NCBI RefSeq assembly: GCF_000422825.1
Contig: NZ_AUGU01000015.1
Span: 6,909 to 70,908 of the forward strand
Length of the DNA: 64,000 bases
Reading direction: 5' to 3'
Origin: Nocardioides insulae DSM 17944
Lineage (GTDB): Bacteria; Actinomycetota; Actinomycetes; Propionibacteriales; Nocardioidaceae
The translations under genes were made by a program, and so were the position numbers. This document shows, piece by piece, positions 41,564 to 50,293 of this stretch. Below the pieces are notes generated by a model, which saw nothing but the letters and a program-made list of their open reading frames with translations, did no database searches and had not been told where the DNA came from. Positions within the stretch are counted from its first letter, which is position 1. Every line of letters begins with the position of its first letter.

Positions 41564-42836
41564 GCGGCACGACGCGGTCGAGGTGATCCGGGCCAAGCGG
41601 GACGGCGGGCGACTCAGCGACTCCCAGATCGACTGGGTCGTGGACGCCTACACCCGGGGCCTGGTCGCCGAGGAGCAGATGAGCGCGCTGGCGATGGCGA
41701 TCCTGCTGCGCGGCATGGACCGCCTCGAGATCGTCCGCTGGACCTCCGCGATGATCGCCTCGGGGGAGCGGATGGACTTCTCCGGCCTCTCCCGGCCGAC
41801 CGCGGACAAACACTCGACCGGGGGAGTCGGTGACAAGATCACCCTCCCGCTGGCGCCGCTGGTGGCCGCCTGCGGGGTCGCCGTACCCCAGTTGTCGGGG
41901 CGGGGGCTCGGCCACACCGGCGGCACCCTCGACAAGCTGGAGGCGATCCCGGGGTGGCGGGCCGAGCTGAGCAACCCCGAGCTGATGGCGCAGCTGGAGG
42001 ACGTAGGTGCGGTCATCTGCGCCGCCGGCGCCGGGTTGGCTCCGGCGGACAAGAAGCTGTATGCGCTGCGCGATGTCACCGGCACGGTCGAGGCGATCCC
42101 ACTGATCGCCTCCTCGATCATGAGCAAGAAGATCGCCGAGGGCACCGGAGCGCTGGTCCTCGACGTCAAGGTGGGGTCGGGCGCCTTCATGACCTCGCTC
42201 GAGGACGCTCGCGAGCTGGCGCGCACGATGGTCGACCTCGGCACCGACGCCGGGGTGCGCACCACGGCGCTGCTCACCGACATGGGTACGCCGCTGGGCC
42301 GGTGCGCCGGCAACGGCCTCGAGGTGGCCGAATCGGTCGAGGTGCTCGCCGGCGGCGGACCGCCCGATGTGGTCGAACTGACCCTCGCGCTGGCCGGCGA
42401 GATGCTCGCCGGGGCCGGTGTCACCGGCGTCGACCCGGCCGAGAAGCTCGCCGACGGGTCGGCGATGGACACCTGGCGCGCGATGATCGCGGCTCAGGGG
42501 GGTGACCCGGACGCGGCGTTGCCGAAGGCCCGGGAGACCGAGGTGCTCACGGCACCGAGGGCCGGGGTGCTCACCCGGCTGGACGCGATGGCGGTGGGCC
42601 TGGCCGGGTGGCGGCTCGGTGCCGGTCGCGCGCGCCGGGAGGACCCCGTGCAGCCCGCCGCCGGCGTGGAGTGGCATGCCCGGCCGGGGGAGCGGGTCAG
42701 CGCTGGGCAGCCGCTGTTCACCCTGCACACCGACGAGCCGGCCAGGTTCGAGCGCGCGCTCGCCGCCCTCGACGGCGGCTGGGAGATCGGGGACTCGCAC
42801 ACCCCCGCCCCGCTCGTCCTCGACCGCATCATCTGA
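41556..42836 (+). CDS. deoA: Thymidine/pyrimidine-nucleoside phosphorylase
   Basis: A 426-residue enzyme that splits thymidine or uridine into base and (deoxy)ribose-1-phosphate. The phosphate-binding motif is KHSTGGVGDK and the family signature GRGLGHTGGTLDKLE. The C-terminal domain (about 340-420) is the usual PYNP-type. It overlaps cdd by 8 bases, so it is the last gene of the import-salvage operon. A hairpin follows. Confidence 0.95.
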   Translation: MAERHDAVEVIRAKRDGGRLSDSQIDWVVDAYTRGLVAEEQMSALAMAILLRGMDRLEIVRWTSAMIASGERMDFSGLSRPTADKHSTGGVGDKITLPLAPLVAACGVAVPQLSGRGLGHTGGTLDKLEAIPGWRAELSNPELMAQLEDVGAVICAAGAGLAPADKKLYALRDVTGTVEAIPLIASSIMSKKIAEGTGALVLDVKVGSGAFMTSLEDARELARTMVDLGTDAGVRTTALLTDMGTPLGRCAGNGLEVAESVEVLAGGGPPDVVELTLALAGEMLAGAGVTGVDPAEKLADGSAMDTWRAMIAAQGGDPDAALPKARETEVLTAPRAGVLTRLDAMAVGLAGWRLGAGRARREDPVQPAAGVEWHARPGERVSAGQPLFTLHTDEPARFERALAALDGGWEIGDSHTPAPLVLDRII

Positions 42837-42924
42837 CCCACACCACCGGCGTACTGGCCGGGCAGCGGAGGCCGGGGCGACGAGGGCCGGACCCGGCAGG
42901 AGCGGAGGTCGGGCCGAGCCGGCC

Positions 42925-42946
42925 GAGGCCTCAGGGGAGAGGCCTT
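42925..42946. terminator. Hairpin after deoA
   Basis: AGGCCTC (42926-42932) and GAGGCCT (42939-42945) form a perfect 7-bp stem with a 6-base loop. It lies between deoA and the convergent MaoC gene and could serve both. Confidence 0.6.
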
Positions 42947-42976
42947 GACCGACGCGGCCGGCAGAAGGGGAGGACC

Positions 42977-43432
42977 TCAGCTGTCCAGCAGGAGCACGAC
43001 GGTCTCGGCGACGCAGGCGGGCTTCTCCTCGCCCTCGATCTCGACGGTGTACTTCACCGTCATCTGCTTGCCCATCGGGAGGTCGGTGAGGCCGGCGATG
43101 GCGGCCTTCGCGCGGATCCGCTTGCCGACGCGCAGCGGGTTGGGGAAGCGCACCTTGTTGACGCCGTAGTTGAGCTTGGCGCCGGGCGTCTCCAGGCTGA
43201 ACAGCTGCGGGCTGAACTGCGGGATGAGCGAGAGGGTGAGGTAGCCGTGCGCGATGGTGCCGCCGAAGGGTCCGGACTCGGAACGCTCCACGTCCACGTG
43301 GATCCACTGGTGGTCGCCGGTCGCGTCGGCGAAGGCGTTGACCCGCTCCTGGTCGACCTCGAACCATTCGGTGGGGCCGAGCTCCTCGCCGATGGCGGCG
43401 GCTAGTTCGTCGTTGCTGGAGAAGACGCGCAT
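42977..43432 (-). CDS. MaoC-type enoyl-CoA hydratase
   Basis: A 151-residue single hot-dog protein. DATGDHQWIHVDVER with the catalytic Asp and His, followed by GPFGGTIAHGYLTLSL, is the hydratase-2 motif of (R)-specific enoyl-CoA hydratases. The ATG at 43432 is chosen; longer forms would run into the divergent add gene, which begins 54 bases away. It is unrelated to nucleoside salvage and may act in fatty acid or polyketide metabolism. Confidence 0.9.
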   Translation of the reverse strand: MRVFSSNDELAAAIGEELGPTEWFEVDQERVNAFADATGDHQWIHVDVERSESGPFGGTIAHGYLTLSLIPQFSPQLFSLETPGAKLNYGVNKVRFPNPLRVGKRIRAKAAIAGLTDLPMGKQMTVKYTVEIEGEEKPACVAETVVLLLDS

Positions 43433-43486
43433 GTCGATCGTCCTGTTCGGTCTGCCAATGTCTTGGCTCGGTGATTGGATTGCGCC

Positions 43487-44569
43487 ATGGAACCTACCGT
43501 GACCCACGACACGGTGCATCAGGCCCCCAAGGTTGTCCTGCACGACCACCTCGACGGCGGTCTGCGGCCCGCGACGGTGCGCGAGCTGGCAGGCCAGATC
43601 GGGCACGACCTACCCGCCGACACCGCCGAGGCGCTCGAGCAGTGGTTCTTCCAGGCCGCCGACTCCGGCAGCCTGGAGCGTTACCTGGAGACCTTCGGGC
43701 ACACCGTGGCCGTGATGCAGAGCGCCGAGGCGCTACGCCGAGTGGCCCGCGAGGCGGTCGAGGACCACGCCGCGGACGGCGTGGTGTACGCCGAGATCCG
43801 ATACGCACCCGAACTGCACGTGGAGGGCGGGCTCACCCTGGACCAGGTGGTGGCGGCGGTGCAGCAGGGACTGGACGAAGGCACCGCGGCGGTGAGCGCG
43901 GCCGGTGGCCGGATCGTGGTCCGGCAGTTGCTCACCGCCATGCGCCACGCCGCCCGCGCCCTGGAGATCGCCGAGCTCGCGGTCGCCTGGCGTGATCGCG
44001 GGGTCGCCGGTTTCGACATCGCCGGCCCGGAGGCCGGCTACCCGCCGACCCGATTCCTCGACTCCTTCGAGTTCCTTCGCAGTCACAACGCACACTTCAC
44101 CATCCACGCGGGCGAGGCATTCGGCCTCCCGTCGATCCACGAGGCGGTGCAATACTGCGGCGCCGACCGACTGGGCCACGGCGTCCGACTGGTCGACGAC
44201 ATCACCCAGGAGGCCGACGGCACCCTGCGGCTCGGCCGGCTGGCGGCCTACGTCAAGGACGCCCGGATACCCCTCGAGCTCTGCCCGACCTCCAACCTCC
44301 AGACCGGCGCCGCCCTGGCCATCGCCGAGCACCCGATCGGACTCCTGACCCGGGCGAGGTTCCGGGTGACGGTCAACACCGACAACCGGCTGATGAGCCG
44401 CACCTCGATGACCCAGGAGATGTGGGCCCTGGTCCAGGCATTCGGCTACGGCCTGGACACGCTCGAGTGGTTCACCGTCAACGCGATGAAGTCCGCCTTC
44501 GTCCCCTACGACGAGCGCTACGCCACCATCCGCGAGGTCATCCGGCCCGGCTACGCCGCCCTCCGCTGA
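43487..44569 (+). CDS. add: Adenosine deaminase
   Basis: A 360-residue zinc enzyme that deaminates adenosine and deoxyadenosine. Zinc ligands are in LHDHLDGG (His19, His21), with [25 protein letters not shown] and VNTDNRLMS completing the active site. The last motif normally reads NTDDP; Asn replaces the second Asp here. The ATG at 43487 is used. It continues the salvage theme after deoA but is transcribed separately, from a promoter shared with the divergent MaoC gene. Confidence 0.93.
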   Translation: MEPTVTHDTVHQAPKVVLHDHLDGGLRPATVRELAGQIGHDLPADTAEALEQWFFQAADSGSLERYLETFGHTVAVMQSAEALRRVAREAVEDHAADGVVYAEIRYAPELHVEGGLTLDQVVAAVQQGLDEGTAAVSAAGGRIVVRQLLTAMRHAARALEIAELAVAWRDRGVAGFDIAGPEAGYPPTRFLDSFEFLRSHNAHFTIHAGEAFGLPSIHEAVQYCGADRLGHGVRLVDDITQEADGTLRLGRLAAYVKDARIPLELCPTSNLQTGAALAIAEHPIGLLTRARFRVTVNTDNRLMSRTSMTQEMWALVQAFGYGLDTLEWFTVNAMKSAFVPYDERYATIREVIRPGYAALR

Positions 44570-44646
44570 CCCAGCCGCTCCTCCGCCCGCCCAACCGCGC
44601 GACTCGACCGGGGCCGACCGGATCGACCCGGCGTTGGGTCATCGGC

Positions 44647-45186
44647 TCAGTGCGGGAGGACGACGAACCAGGGATGGGTCCAGCCGCCGAGGTGGAGTTC
44701 GCCGTGGGTGAAGGCCCAGGGGGAGGCGGTGCGCAGGGTGCCGGAGGCAGGGTCGTAGCAGCGCAGCGCGCCGGTGTCGCTCGGCTCGAGGGCGAGTACG
44801 ACGTGGCGTGGCAGGAACCGATTGCCGACGTAGAGGGCGACGGGGTGGCCGGCACGGCCCTCTCCGACCGCGTCCCGGGCGGCGGCGAACAGGCTCTCGG
44901 GCTCGTGGCGGGCGACCTTGACGGCGTACGGGACCCCCTCGATGCCGGCCAGGGCATGAGCGATCGCCCACGGTGGGGTGCCGAGGTGTCGCGGCCAGGG
45001 GAGCTGGGCGTGTCCCTCACGGTCGGTGAGGCCGACGAGTTCGCGATGGGTGCGCAGGACGTCAGGGGCGAAGGCCGAGGCCAGCGGGGTCACCCGGGTG
45101 CGCAGCAGCCGAGCGACCACGATGCAGGCGGCACCACAGGAGTACCCGTCCGGCTGCCTGAGCACCGGACCGAACGGGAGGCTCAT
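44647..45186 (-). CDS. Papain-fold (C39-like) protein
   Basis: A 179-residue protein without a signal peptide. QPDGYSCGAAC (Gln11, Cys17), PRHVVLAL (His128) and YDPASG (Asp145) match the oxyanion Gln and the Cys-His-Asp triad of C39-like cysteine peptidases in order and spacing. The fold is therefore likely; activity and substrate are unknown. It lies 12 bases downstream of the uridine-kinase-like gene on the same strand, so they may share a transcript with deoC. Confidence 0.7.
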   Translation of the reverse strand: MSLPFGPVLRQPDGYSCGAACIVVARLLRTRVTPLASAFAPDVLRTHRELVGLTDREGHAQLPWPRHLGTPPWAIAHALAGIEGVPYAVKVARHEPESLFAAARDAVGEGRAGHPVALYVGNRFLPRHVVLALEPSDTGALRCYDPASGTLRTASPWAFTHGELHLGGWTHPWFVVLPH

Positions 45187-45198
45187 CCGTGATCACCA

Positions 45199-45795
45199 TC
45201 ACAGGTCACGGAGCCGTTGTACCGCGTCGAAGCCCTGATCGGGAGTCACCGGCGTACATCCCGCGCTCGCGGCGTCGGCCACCACCCGGGGCTGGGCCCG
45301 CATCAGGGCCAGGCCACGTCGGACCAGCACGAGGGGTGGCTTGCGGCGCTCCCGCAGATCGCGGACCAGCCGGCGGCCGAAGGTGACGAGCGGCCGCTGG
45401 GTCACGCAGTACGCCGCCGCGAGGACACCGGCGTCGCGGCAGGGCTCCACGATGTGCTGGGCGAAGATGCCCTCGGCGACGAAGAGGTCGGCACCGCCGA
45501 GGTCGAGTTGGCGCCACCCGCAGCGGCCGTCGTGGGCCAGGTCGTAGAGGGGGACCTGGGCGCGCCCTTCGCGGCACACCCCGAGGACGGCGGCCAGCGC
45601 TTCCTCGGCGAGCCAACTGTCGGGGTGGTCCCAGTCGACCAGCCCGGCGTTGGGCCCAGCCGCGATCCGGGGCAGGGCCGGGTCCGAGCCGTTGCGATAG
45701 AAGTCGTCGAGACGCAGCAGCGGCAGACCCAGCCGCCGCGCCAGCCTGGACTTGCCGGCCCCGGACGGCCCGGCCAGGACGATCACCCGCGCCAT
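45199..45795 (-). CDS. Uridine-kinase-like P-loop kinase
   Basis: A 198-residue protein with Walker A GPSGAGKS (Lys15) and RLDDFYRNG just after it, as in the uridine/nucleoside kinase family. VDWDHPDSW and FVAEGIFAQ are also family marks. It would phosphorylate a nucleoside, which fits salvage genes on both sides, but Udk proper is longer and the substrate is not proven. It lies 10 bases after deoC. Confidence 0.75.
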   Translation of the reverse strand: MARVIVLAGPSGAGKSRLARRLGLPLLRLDDFYRNGSDPALPRIAAGPNAGLVDWDHPDSWLAEEALAAVLGVCREGRAQVPLYDLAHDGRCGWRQLDLGGADLFVAEGIFAQHIVEPCRDAGVLAAAYCVTQRPLVTFGRRLVRDLRERRKPPLVLVRRGLALMRAQPRVVADAASAGCTPVTPDQGFDAVQRLRDL

Positions 45796-45805
45796 CGGTG
45801 GCGGG

Positions 45806-46501
45806 TCAGTACCCGGTGGGTGCCTGCTCGGCGCCGGCCAGCAGGGCCCGGCTGCCGGAGACCCCCAGCCGGGTGGCGCCGGCGGCCACCATCGCGCGCG
45901 CCTGCTCGAGCGTGCGGACGCCGCCGGAGGCCTTGACTCCCAGCGACGGCACGGTCCGGCGCATCAGCCGGACTGCCTGCACGGTGGCGCCGCCCGCCGG
46001 GTGGAACCCGGTCGAGGTCTTCACGAAGTCGGCGCCGGCCTGCTCGGCCGCACGGCACGCGCCGACGATCTGCTCCTCGTCCAGCGCCGCCGACTCGATG
46101 ATCACCTTGAGGACGACTGGCGCGGGCGCCGCCGCCCGCACGCCGGCGATGTCGGCCCGGACGTCGTCGTAGCGACCTTCCCGGGCTGCGCCGACGTCGA
46201 TCACCATGTCGATCTCGTCGGCACCATAGGTGAGCGCCTCGGCGGCCTCGACGGCCTTGACCCGGGTGGTGTGCTTGCCGCTGGGGAAGCCACACACCAC
46301 GGCGACCCGGAGGTCGCTGCCCTCGGGCACGCGCACCGGGAGCATCGAGGGGGAGACACACACCGAGTAGGTGCCCAGCTCGACCGCCTCGGCGACCAAT
46401 GCGTCCACCTCGGCACGGGTCGCCTCCGGCTTGAGCAGGGTGTGGTCGATGATCCCCGCGATCTCGGCGGCGGAGGGAGACGGCATCGCGGCACGATTCA
46501 C
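45806..46501 (-). CDS. deoC: Deoxyribose-phosphate aldolase
   Basis: A 231-residue class I aldolase that splits 2-deoxyribose-5-phosphate into glyceraldehyde-3-phosphate and acetaldehyde. [11 protein letters not shown] opens the barrel, FVKTSTGF carries the Schiff-base Lys, and GVKASGGVR the second conserved Lys. The GTG at 46501 is the first possible start; ATG 46486 is the alternative. It is the first gene of a minus-strand run with the kinase-like and C39-like genes. It completes breakdown of the deoxysugar released by DeoA. Confidence 0.93.
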   Translation of the reverse strand: MNRAAMPSPSAAEIAGIIDHTLLKPEATRAEVDALVAEAVELGTYSVCVSPSMLPVRVPEGSDLRVAVVCGFPSGKHTTRVKAVEAAEALTYGADEIDMVIDVGAAREGRYDDVRADIAGVRAAAPAPVVLKVIIESAALDEEQIVGACRAAEQAGADFVKTSTGFHPAGGATVQAVRLMRRTVPSLGVKASGGVRTLEQARAMVAAGATRLGVSGSRALLAGAEQAPTGY

Positions 46502-46549
46502 CGCCCCAGCATAGAGGCGGGCGTGGGGGCCTTCACTACCCTTGCCGGT

Positions 46550-47152
46550 GTGACGAGCAGCAAGCCCCCGGTCGAATGGTTCCGGCCGACCAGCGGCAGC
46601 GTGGTGGGATGGTTGGGGATCGCGACCGCGGTCGCACTGCTGGCCTTCTCCCTCGGCGTCGGCACCGACACCGGTGCTGCCCCGGCGGGTGTGGCGGGGG
46701 CGTTCCTGCTCGCGCTCGGTGCCTGGGTGGCGATGCTGCGACCCCGGCTCGGGGTGAGCGAGGACGAGGTCGTCATGCGGGGCATGCTCTCCACGACGTA
46801 CCTGCCGCTCGCGGGGGTCGAGAACGTCACCGTCCGGCAGGTGCTGGCCCTGTGGGTGGGCGGCAAGCGCTACATCAGTGCCGCGATCGGGCACTCCTAC
46901 CTCAAGGTGGCCCGGGCCCGTCGCCATCCGCACGGCGAGCCCGCGCAACTGAGCAAGGATCTCCTCTATCCCGATCACGTCGCCGATTCCATCGATCACC
47001 GGTCCAAGCTGGCGATGCACGACGCCGGGCTGAAGCCTCACACCGAGGCGCAGGCCGCTCTCGCCGCGCAGGTACGACGGACCTGGGCCTGGCCGGAGAT
47101 CGCCGGGCTGGTCGTGCTCACCGCGGCCCTGGTGTGGCTGCTCGTGCTGTGA
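46550..47152 (+). CDS. PH-domain-like membrane protein
   Basis: A 200-residue protein with two N-terminal membrane helices (about 17-35 and 43-62), a soluble middle region of about 110 residues ([20 protein letters not shown] onward) and a C-terminal helix at 182-200. The middle part has the hydrophobic pattern of a bacterial PH domain. Function unknown. GTG start at 46550, divergent from deoC with 48 bases between. Confidence 0.65.
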   Translation: MTSSKPPVEWFRPTSGSVVGWLGIATAVALLAFSLGVGTDTGAAPAGVAGAFLLALGAWVAMLRPRLGVSEDEVVMRGMLSTTYLPLAGVENVTVRQVLALWVGGKRYISAAIGHSYLKVARARRHPHGEPAQLSKDLLYPDHVADSIDHRSKLAMHDAGLKPHTEAQAALAAQVRRTWAWPEIAGLVVLTAALVWLLVL

Positions 47153-47161
47153 GGGGCGAGT

Positions 47162-47195
47162 CGTCACTTTCCCCGGTGAACCGGGGAAAGTGACG
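47162..47195. terminator. 15-bp perfect hairpin (bidirectional)
   Basis: A perfect 15-bp stem (47162-47176 with 47181-47195) around the tetraloop TGAA; the arms contain CACTTTCCCCGG. It separates the convergent PH-like and phosphomutase genes and should terminate both. Confidence 0.85.
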
Positions 47196-47198
47196 CTA

Positions 47199-47220
47199 CC
47201 TGGCCGAAAAATCGGCCAGG
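47199..47220. repeat. Second perfect hairpin in tandem
   Basis: CCTGGCCGA and TCGGCCAGG form a perfect 9-bp stem with the loop AAAA, starting 3 bases after the previous hairpin. On the minus strand the loop reads TTTT. A further CACTTTC motif follows at about 47227. The pair may form one composite palindromic element. Confidence 0.7.
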
Positions 47221-47279
47221 AGGTGCCACTTTCGCCTGCGTTCGGTGACGCCTGAGACGCAAGGGATGATGCAGGCGCC

Positions 47280-48917
47280 TCAGAGTCCCAGGGTGTCCCG
47301 GAGTTCGGTGCGTAGGGCGTCGAGGCGTCCGGCGGCAGAGATCCGGGCGGCGTCGACATCGCCGTCCGGTTCCACCGGCACGACCACCTCGAGGTAGCAC
47401 TTGAGCTTGGGCTCGGTGCCGCTGGGGCGGACGATCACCCGGGCGCCGGGCAGCAGGTAGCGCAGCCCTTCGGTGGGCGGCAGTGCCGCGGAACCTTCGG
47501 CGAGGTCGTCGACAGAGGTGACCGGAAGCCCACCGAGGACGGTCGGGGGAGAGGCGCGGAGACGGGCCATCGCGACCCGTATGAGGTCGAGGTCGGTGAC
47601 GCGGAGCGAGAGCTGGTCCGTGGCGTGCAGGCCGTGCGCGCGGGCCAGGTCGTCGAGGACGTCGACCAGTGTGCGACCGGCCGCCTTCTCCCGCGCGGCC
47701 AGTTCGCACAGGAGCAGCAGTGCCGAGACGCCGTCCTTGTCGCGGACGTGCGCGGGATCGACGCAGTAGCCGAGCGCCTCCTCGTAGCCGAAGCTCAGCC
47801 CGGGGACCCGGCTGATCCACTTGAACCCGGTCAGGGTCTCCACGTGTCTGACCCCTGCAGCATCCGCCATCGCCGCCAGCAGGGAGGAGGAGACGATCGA
47901 GGCGGCGAAGGTGCCGCCGACCCCGCGCCGGAGCAGGTGGTGGGCCAACAGCGCGCCCACTTCGTCGCCGCGCAGCATCAGCCACCCGTGCGGTCCGGGC
48001 ACGGCGGCGGCGCAGCGGTCGGCGTCGGGGTCGTTGGCGACCACCAGGTCTGCGCCGGTCGCCTCGGCGAGGGCCATCGCCAGGTCCATCGCCCCCGGTT
48101 CCTCGGGGTTGGGGAAGGCGACCGTGGGGAACTCCGGGTCGGGGTGGGACTGCCTGGTCACCGTCCGCGGCGGGGCGAACCCAGCGCCGGTCAGCACCCG
48201 CTCCACGCTCTCGCCCCCGACGCCGTGCAGTGGCGTGTAGACCAGGTCGAGGTCGCGCGGGCCGTCCTCGACCAGACGGGTCACCGAGGCGAGGTAGCGC
48301 GCGAGCACGGTCTCCTCGAGCGTGCGGCCGGGCCCGCCCAGCGGCAGCCCCGAGACCGGCCCGATCTCCGCGATCCGGGCCGCGATGTCGGCGTCGATCG
48401 GTGGGACGATCTGGCTGCCGTCACCCAGGTAGACCTTGTACCCGTTGTCCTGCGGCGGATTGTGGCTGGCGGTCACCATCACCCCCGCCACCGCGCCGAG
48501 GTCGCGGATCGCGAAGGCCAACACGGGGGTGGGCAGCGGTCGCGGCAGCACCAGCGCCTCGAACCCCGCCCCCGTCATGACCCGCGCCGTGTCAGCGGCG
48601 AACACGTCGGAGTTGTGCCGGGCGTCGTACCCGACCACCACGCGGCCGCCCTCGAACCCCGAGGCAGCGAGGTACGCCGCCAGCCCGGCGGCGGCCCGCA
48701 TCACCACCACCCGGTTCATCCGGTGCGGCCCGGCGCCCAGGGCCCCACGCAGCCCGGCGGTGCCGAACTCCAGCGGCCCCGAGAACCGGTCGGCCAGCTC
48801 GGCGTGGGCGGCCGGATCGTCCGGGACGGCCTCGATCAGGGCACCGAGTTCGACCCGGGTCTGCTCGTCGGGGTCGTCGGCGAGCCAGGCCCGCGCCTGC
48901 GCGAGGAGATCGCTCAT
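47280..48917 (-). CDS. Phosphohexomutase family protein (PmmB-like)
   Basis: A 545-residue enzyme of the alpha-D-phosphohexomutase superfamily. The phosphoserine loop is [14 protein letters not shown], the magnesium loop ANDPDADR, the sugar loop GYEEALGY and the phosphate-binding site [10 protein letters not shown]. It could act on mannose-, glucose- or pentose-phosphates. In M. tuberculosis the pmmB homologue lies beside deoA, add and cdd, and this window has the same company without a deoB gene. A phosphopentomutase role, converting (deoxy)ribose-1-phosphate for DeoC, is therefore plausible but not proven. ATG at 48917. Confidence 0.88.
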   Translation of the reverse strand: MSDLLAQARAWLADDPDEQTRVELGALIEAVPDDPAAHAELADRFSGPLEFGTAGLRGALGAGPHRMNRVVVMRAAAGLAAYLAASGFEGGRVVVGYDARHNSDVFAADTARVMTGAGFEALVLPRPLPTPVLAFAIRDLGAVAGVMVTASHNPPQDNGYKVYLGDGSQIVPPIDADIAARIAEIGPVSGLPLGGPGRTLEETVLARYLASVTRLVEDGPRDLDLVYTPLHGVGGESVERVLTGAGFAPPRTVTRQSHPDPEFPTVAFPNPEEPGAMDLAMALAEATGADLVVANDPDADRCAAAVPGPHGWLMLRGDEVGALLAHHLLRRGVGGTFAASIVSSSLLAAMADAAGVRHVETLTGFKWISRVPGLSFGYEEALGYCVDPAHVRDKDGVSALLLLCELAAREKAAGRTLVDVLDDLARAHGLHATDQLSLRVTDLDLIRVAMARLRASPPTVLGGLPVTSVDDLAEGSAALPPTEGLRYLLPGARVIVRPSGTEPKLKCYLEVVVPVEPDGDVDAARISAAGRLDALRTELRDTLGL

Positions 48918-49068
48918 GCAGCGACGATATCCGTGCCGGTCGGACCCGTCCGGCCGCGGCCGCAGCGCCCCTGGCTCGGACGCCCATCGTGGGGCGGCGC
49001 GACACCGGTCGCGACACCTGCGGCTCCGGTCACCGGGATGCGGTGGGCCTTCGCCGTACCGTGGCGGG

Positions 49069-49524
49069 ATGCGGGCGCGCTTCGAGTTCGAGGAGAGTTG
49101 GCCGATCGCCGGCACGCCGGAGGAGTTGGGTGCGATGCTGGTCGACCTGGAGCACTATCCGGCGTGGTGGCCCCAGGTGCTGGCGGTGGCCAAGGTCGGC
49201 CCGGACGATGCCCGGGTGCTGTGCCGCTCGGTGCTGCCGTACACGCTCGACCTCGGGCTGCACGCGGTGTCACGGACCCCGCCCACGCTCGAGGTCGCGC
49301 TCAGCGGGGACCTGGACGGCTGGGTGCGCTGGCACCTGCACCCCACCGCAGCCGGCAGCACCCGGCTGACCTGGGAGCAGACCGCCGAGGTCGGTGGGCC
49401 GCTGGCCGCCGCAGCCCGGGTGGCGGGGCCGCTGCTGCGCTGGAACCACGCCCGGATGATGGCCGGCTGTCGAGCGGGCCTCACGGAGGCGTTCAGCCGC
49501 GCGCGTCCGACCGAGGGGTGCTGA
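49069..49524 (+). CDS. SRPBCC-fold protein
   Basis: A 151-residue protein with the helix-grip pattern of the polyketide cyclase/lipid transport superfamily: a first strand FEFEESWPIAGTPEEL, then DLEHYPAWWPQVLAVAKVG, and a long C-terminal helix. No catalytic residues can be assigned and no ligand is known. Its 3' end overlaps the convergent haem oxygenase gene by 32 bases. Confidence 0.75.
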   Translation: MRARFEFEESWPIAGTPEELGAMLVDLEHYPAWWPQVLAVAKVGPDDARVLCRSVLPYTLDLGLHAVSRTPPTLEVALSGDLDGWVRWHLHPTAAGSTRLTWEQTAEVGGPLAAAARVAGPLLRWNHARMMAGCRAGLTEAFSRARPTEGC

Positions 49525-50155
49525 GCTCGTCGAAGAGGTCCTGGTTGAGCCGGAACGCGACCTGCACCTCCGCCACCACCCGCTCGACCGCAGCGGGGGA
49601 GAGGGCGAGCGCGTCGAGGCGGGCGCGGTAGGCGTCCTTGTACGGCTTCGGCTTGGGCACGGCGGGGAACTCGTAGAAGGCGAGCCCGGCACCGCCGAGC
49701 GCGAAGGTGCGATCGAGGATCCGACCGATCGCCTGACCGCCGGAGAGGTCGCCGAGGTAGCGGGTGTAGTGGTGGGCGAGGTAGAGGCCACCCCATTCCG
49801 CCGAGGCGCGGATGCGTGCGGCGTACCTCGCCGCAGCGGGTGAGCCGACGTCGACGGACGCACCGGGCGCCCAGTGGGCGAGGTCGGCGTCGAGCGCCGC
49901 GAGTCGGTCGAGCCCCGGGTCGTGTACGGCGGCGACCACCGGGTCGGCGCTCAGCTGCCGGCCGGTCTCCTCGAGCGCGGCGTAGATCATCCGGAGCCGC
50001 CGCAGGTAGGCGGCGTAGCCCCGGCCGTCCACGTGACCCGCGAGGAGTTCGCTGACGAACGACGATCCCTCGGCCGCCTCGTGCTGCACGGCCGACCCCT
50101 CCTTCATCGCGATGGAGAGGGAAGGGCGGGGGATGACGATCTGGGGCGCGGTCAC
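49493..50155 (-). CDS. hmuO: Haem oxygenase (HmuO-like)
   Basis: A 220-residue all-helical enzyme that opens haem to biliverdin, CO and iron. SAVQHEAAEG carries the proximal ligand His25. The distal helix is HHYTRYLGDLSGGQAI (from His128), with the flexible glycines and the Asp of LGDLSGG at 135-140. The GTG at 50155 is chosen because GAGGAG lies 6 bases upstream; earlier ATGs at 50176 and 50209 lack such a site. It is divergent from hmuTUV across an iron-box-like spacer. Electrons must come from a reductase encoded elsewhere. Confidence 0.9.
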   Translation of the reverse strand: MTAPQIVIPRPSLSIAMKEGSAVQHEAAEGSSFVSELLAGHVDGRGYAAYLRRLRMIYAALEETGRQLSADPVVAAVHDPGLDRLAALDADLAHWAPGASVDVGSPAAARYAARIRASAEWGGLYLAHHYTRYLGDLSGGQAIGRILDRTFALGGAGLAFYEFPAVPKPKPYKDAYRARLDALALSPAAVERVVAEVQVAFRLNQDLFDELSTPRSDARG

Positions 50156-50236
50156 GTGGGGCTCCTCGACGGGCATGTTGCTGACGTGTTGTCGAGAAGA
50201 TCTTGACATGTGGTCTGGAACTTGTCCATGATCTTT

Positions 50237-50270
50237 TTAGGCAAACCTTAGTGAGGGAAGCCTAAGCAAA
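50237..50270. promoter_or_regulatory. Iron-box-like sequence (DtxR/IdeR type)
   Basis: TTAGGCAAACCTTA (50237-50250) and AAGCCTAAGCAAA (50258 onward) give two half-sites resembling the TTAGGnnAnnCTAACCTAA consensus of iron-dependent repressors; the match is partial. It lies in the AT-rich spacer between hmuO and hmuT. When iron is ample the repressor would shut both directions. Confidence 0.65.
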
Positions 50271-50293
50271 TTTGGATGAGGGAGACAAACGGC

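Noticed and set aside
41412..43367. A 651-codon open frame on the minus strand
   Set aside because: It is antisense to deoA and overlaps the MaoC gene in another frame.
47625..49631. A 668-codon open frame on the plus strand
   Set aside because: Antisense to the phosphomutase and haem oxygenase genes, with low-complexity translation.
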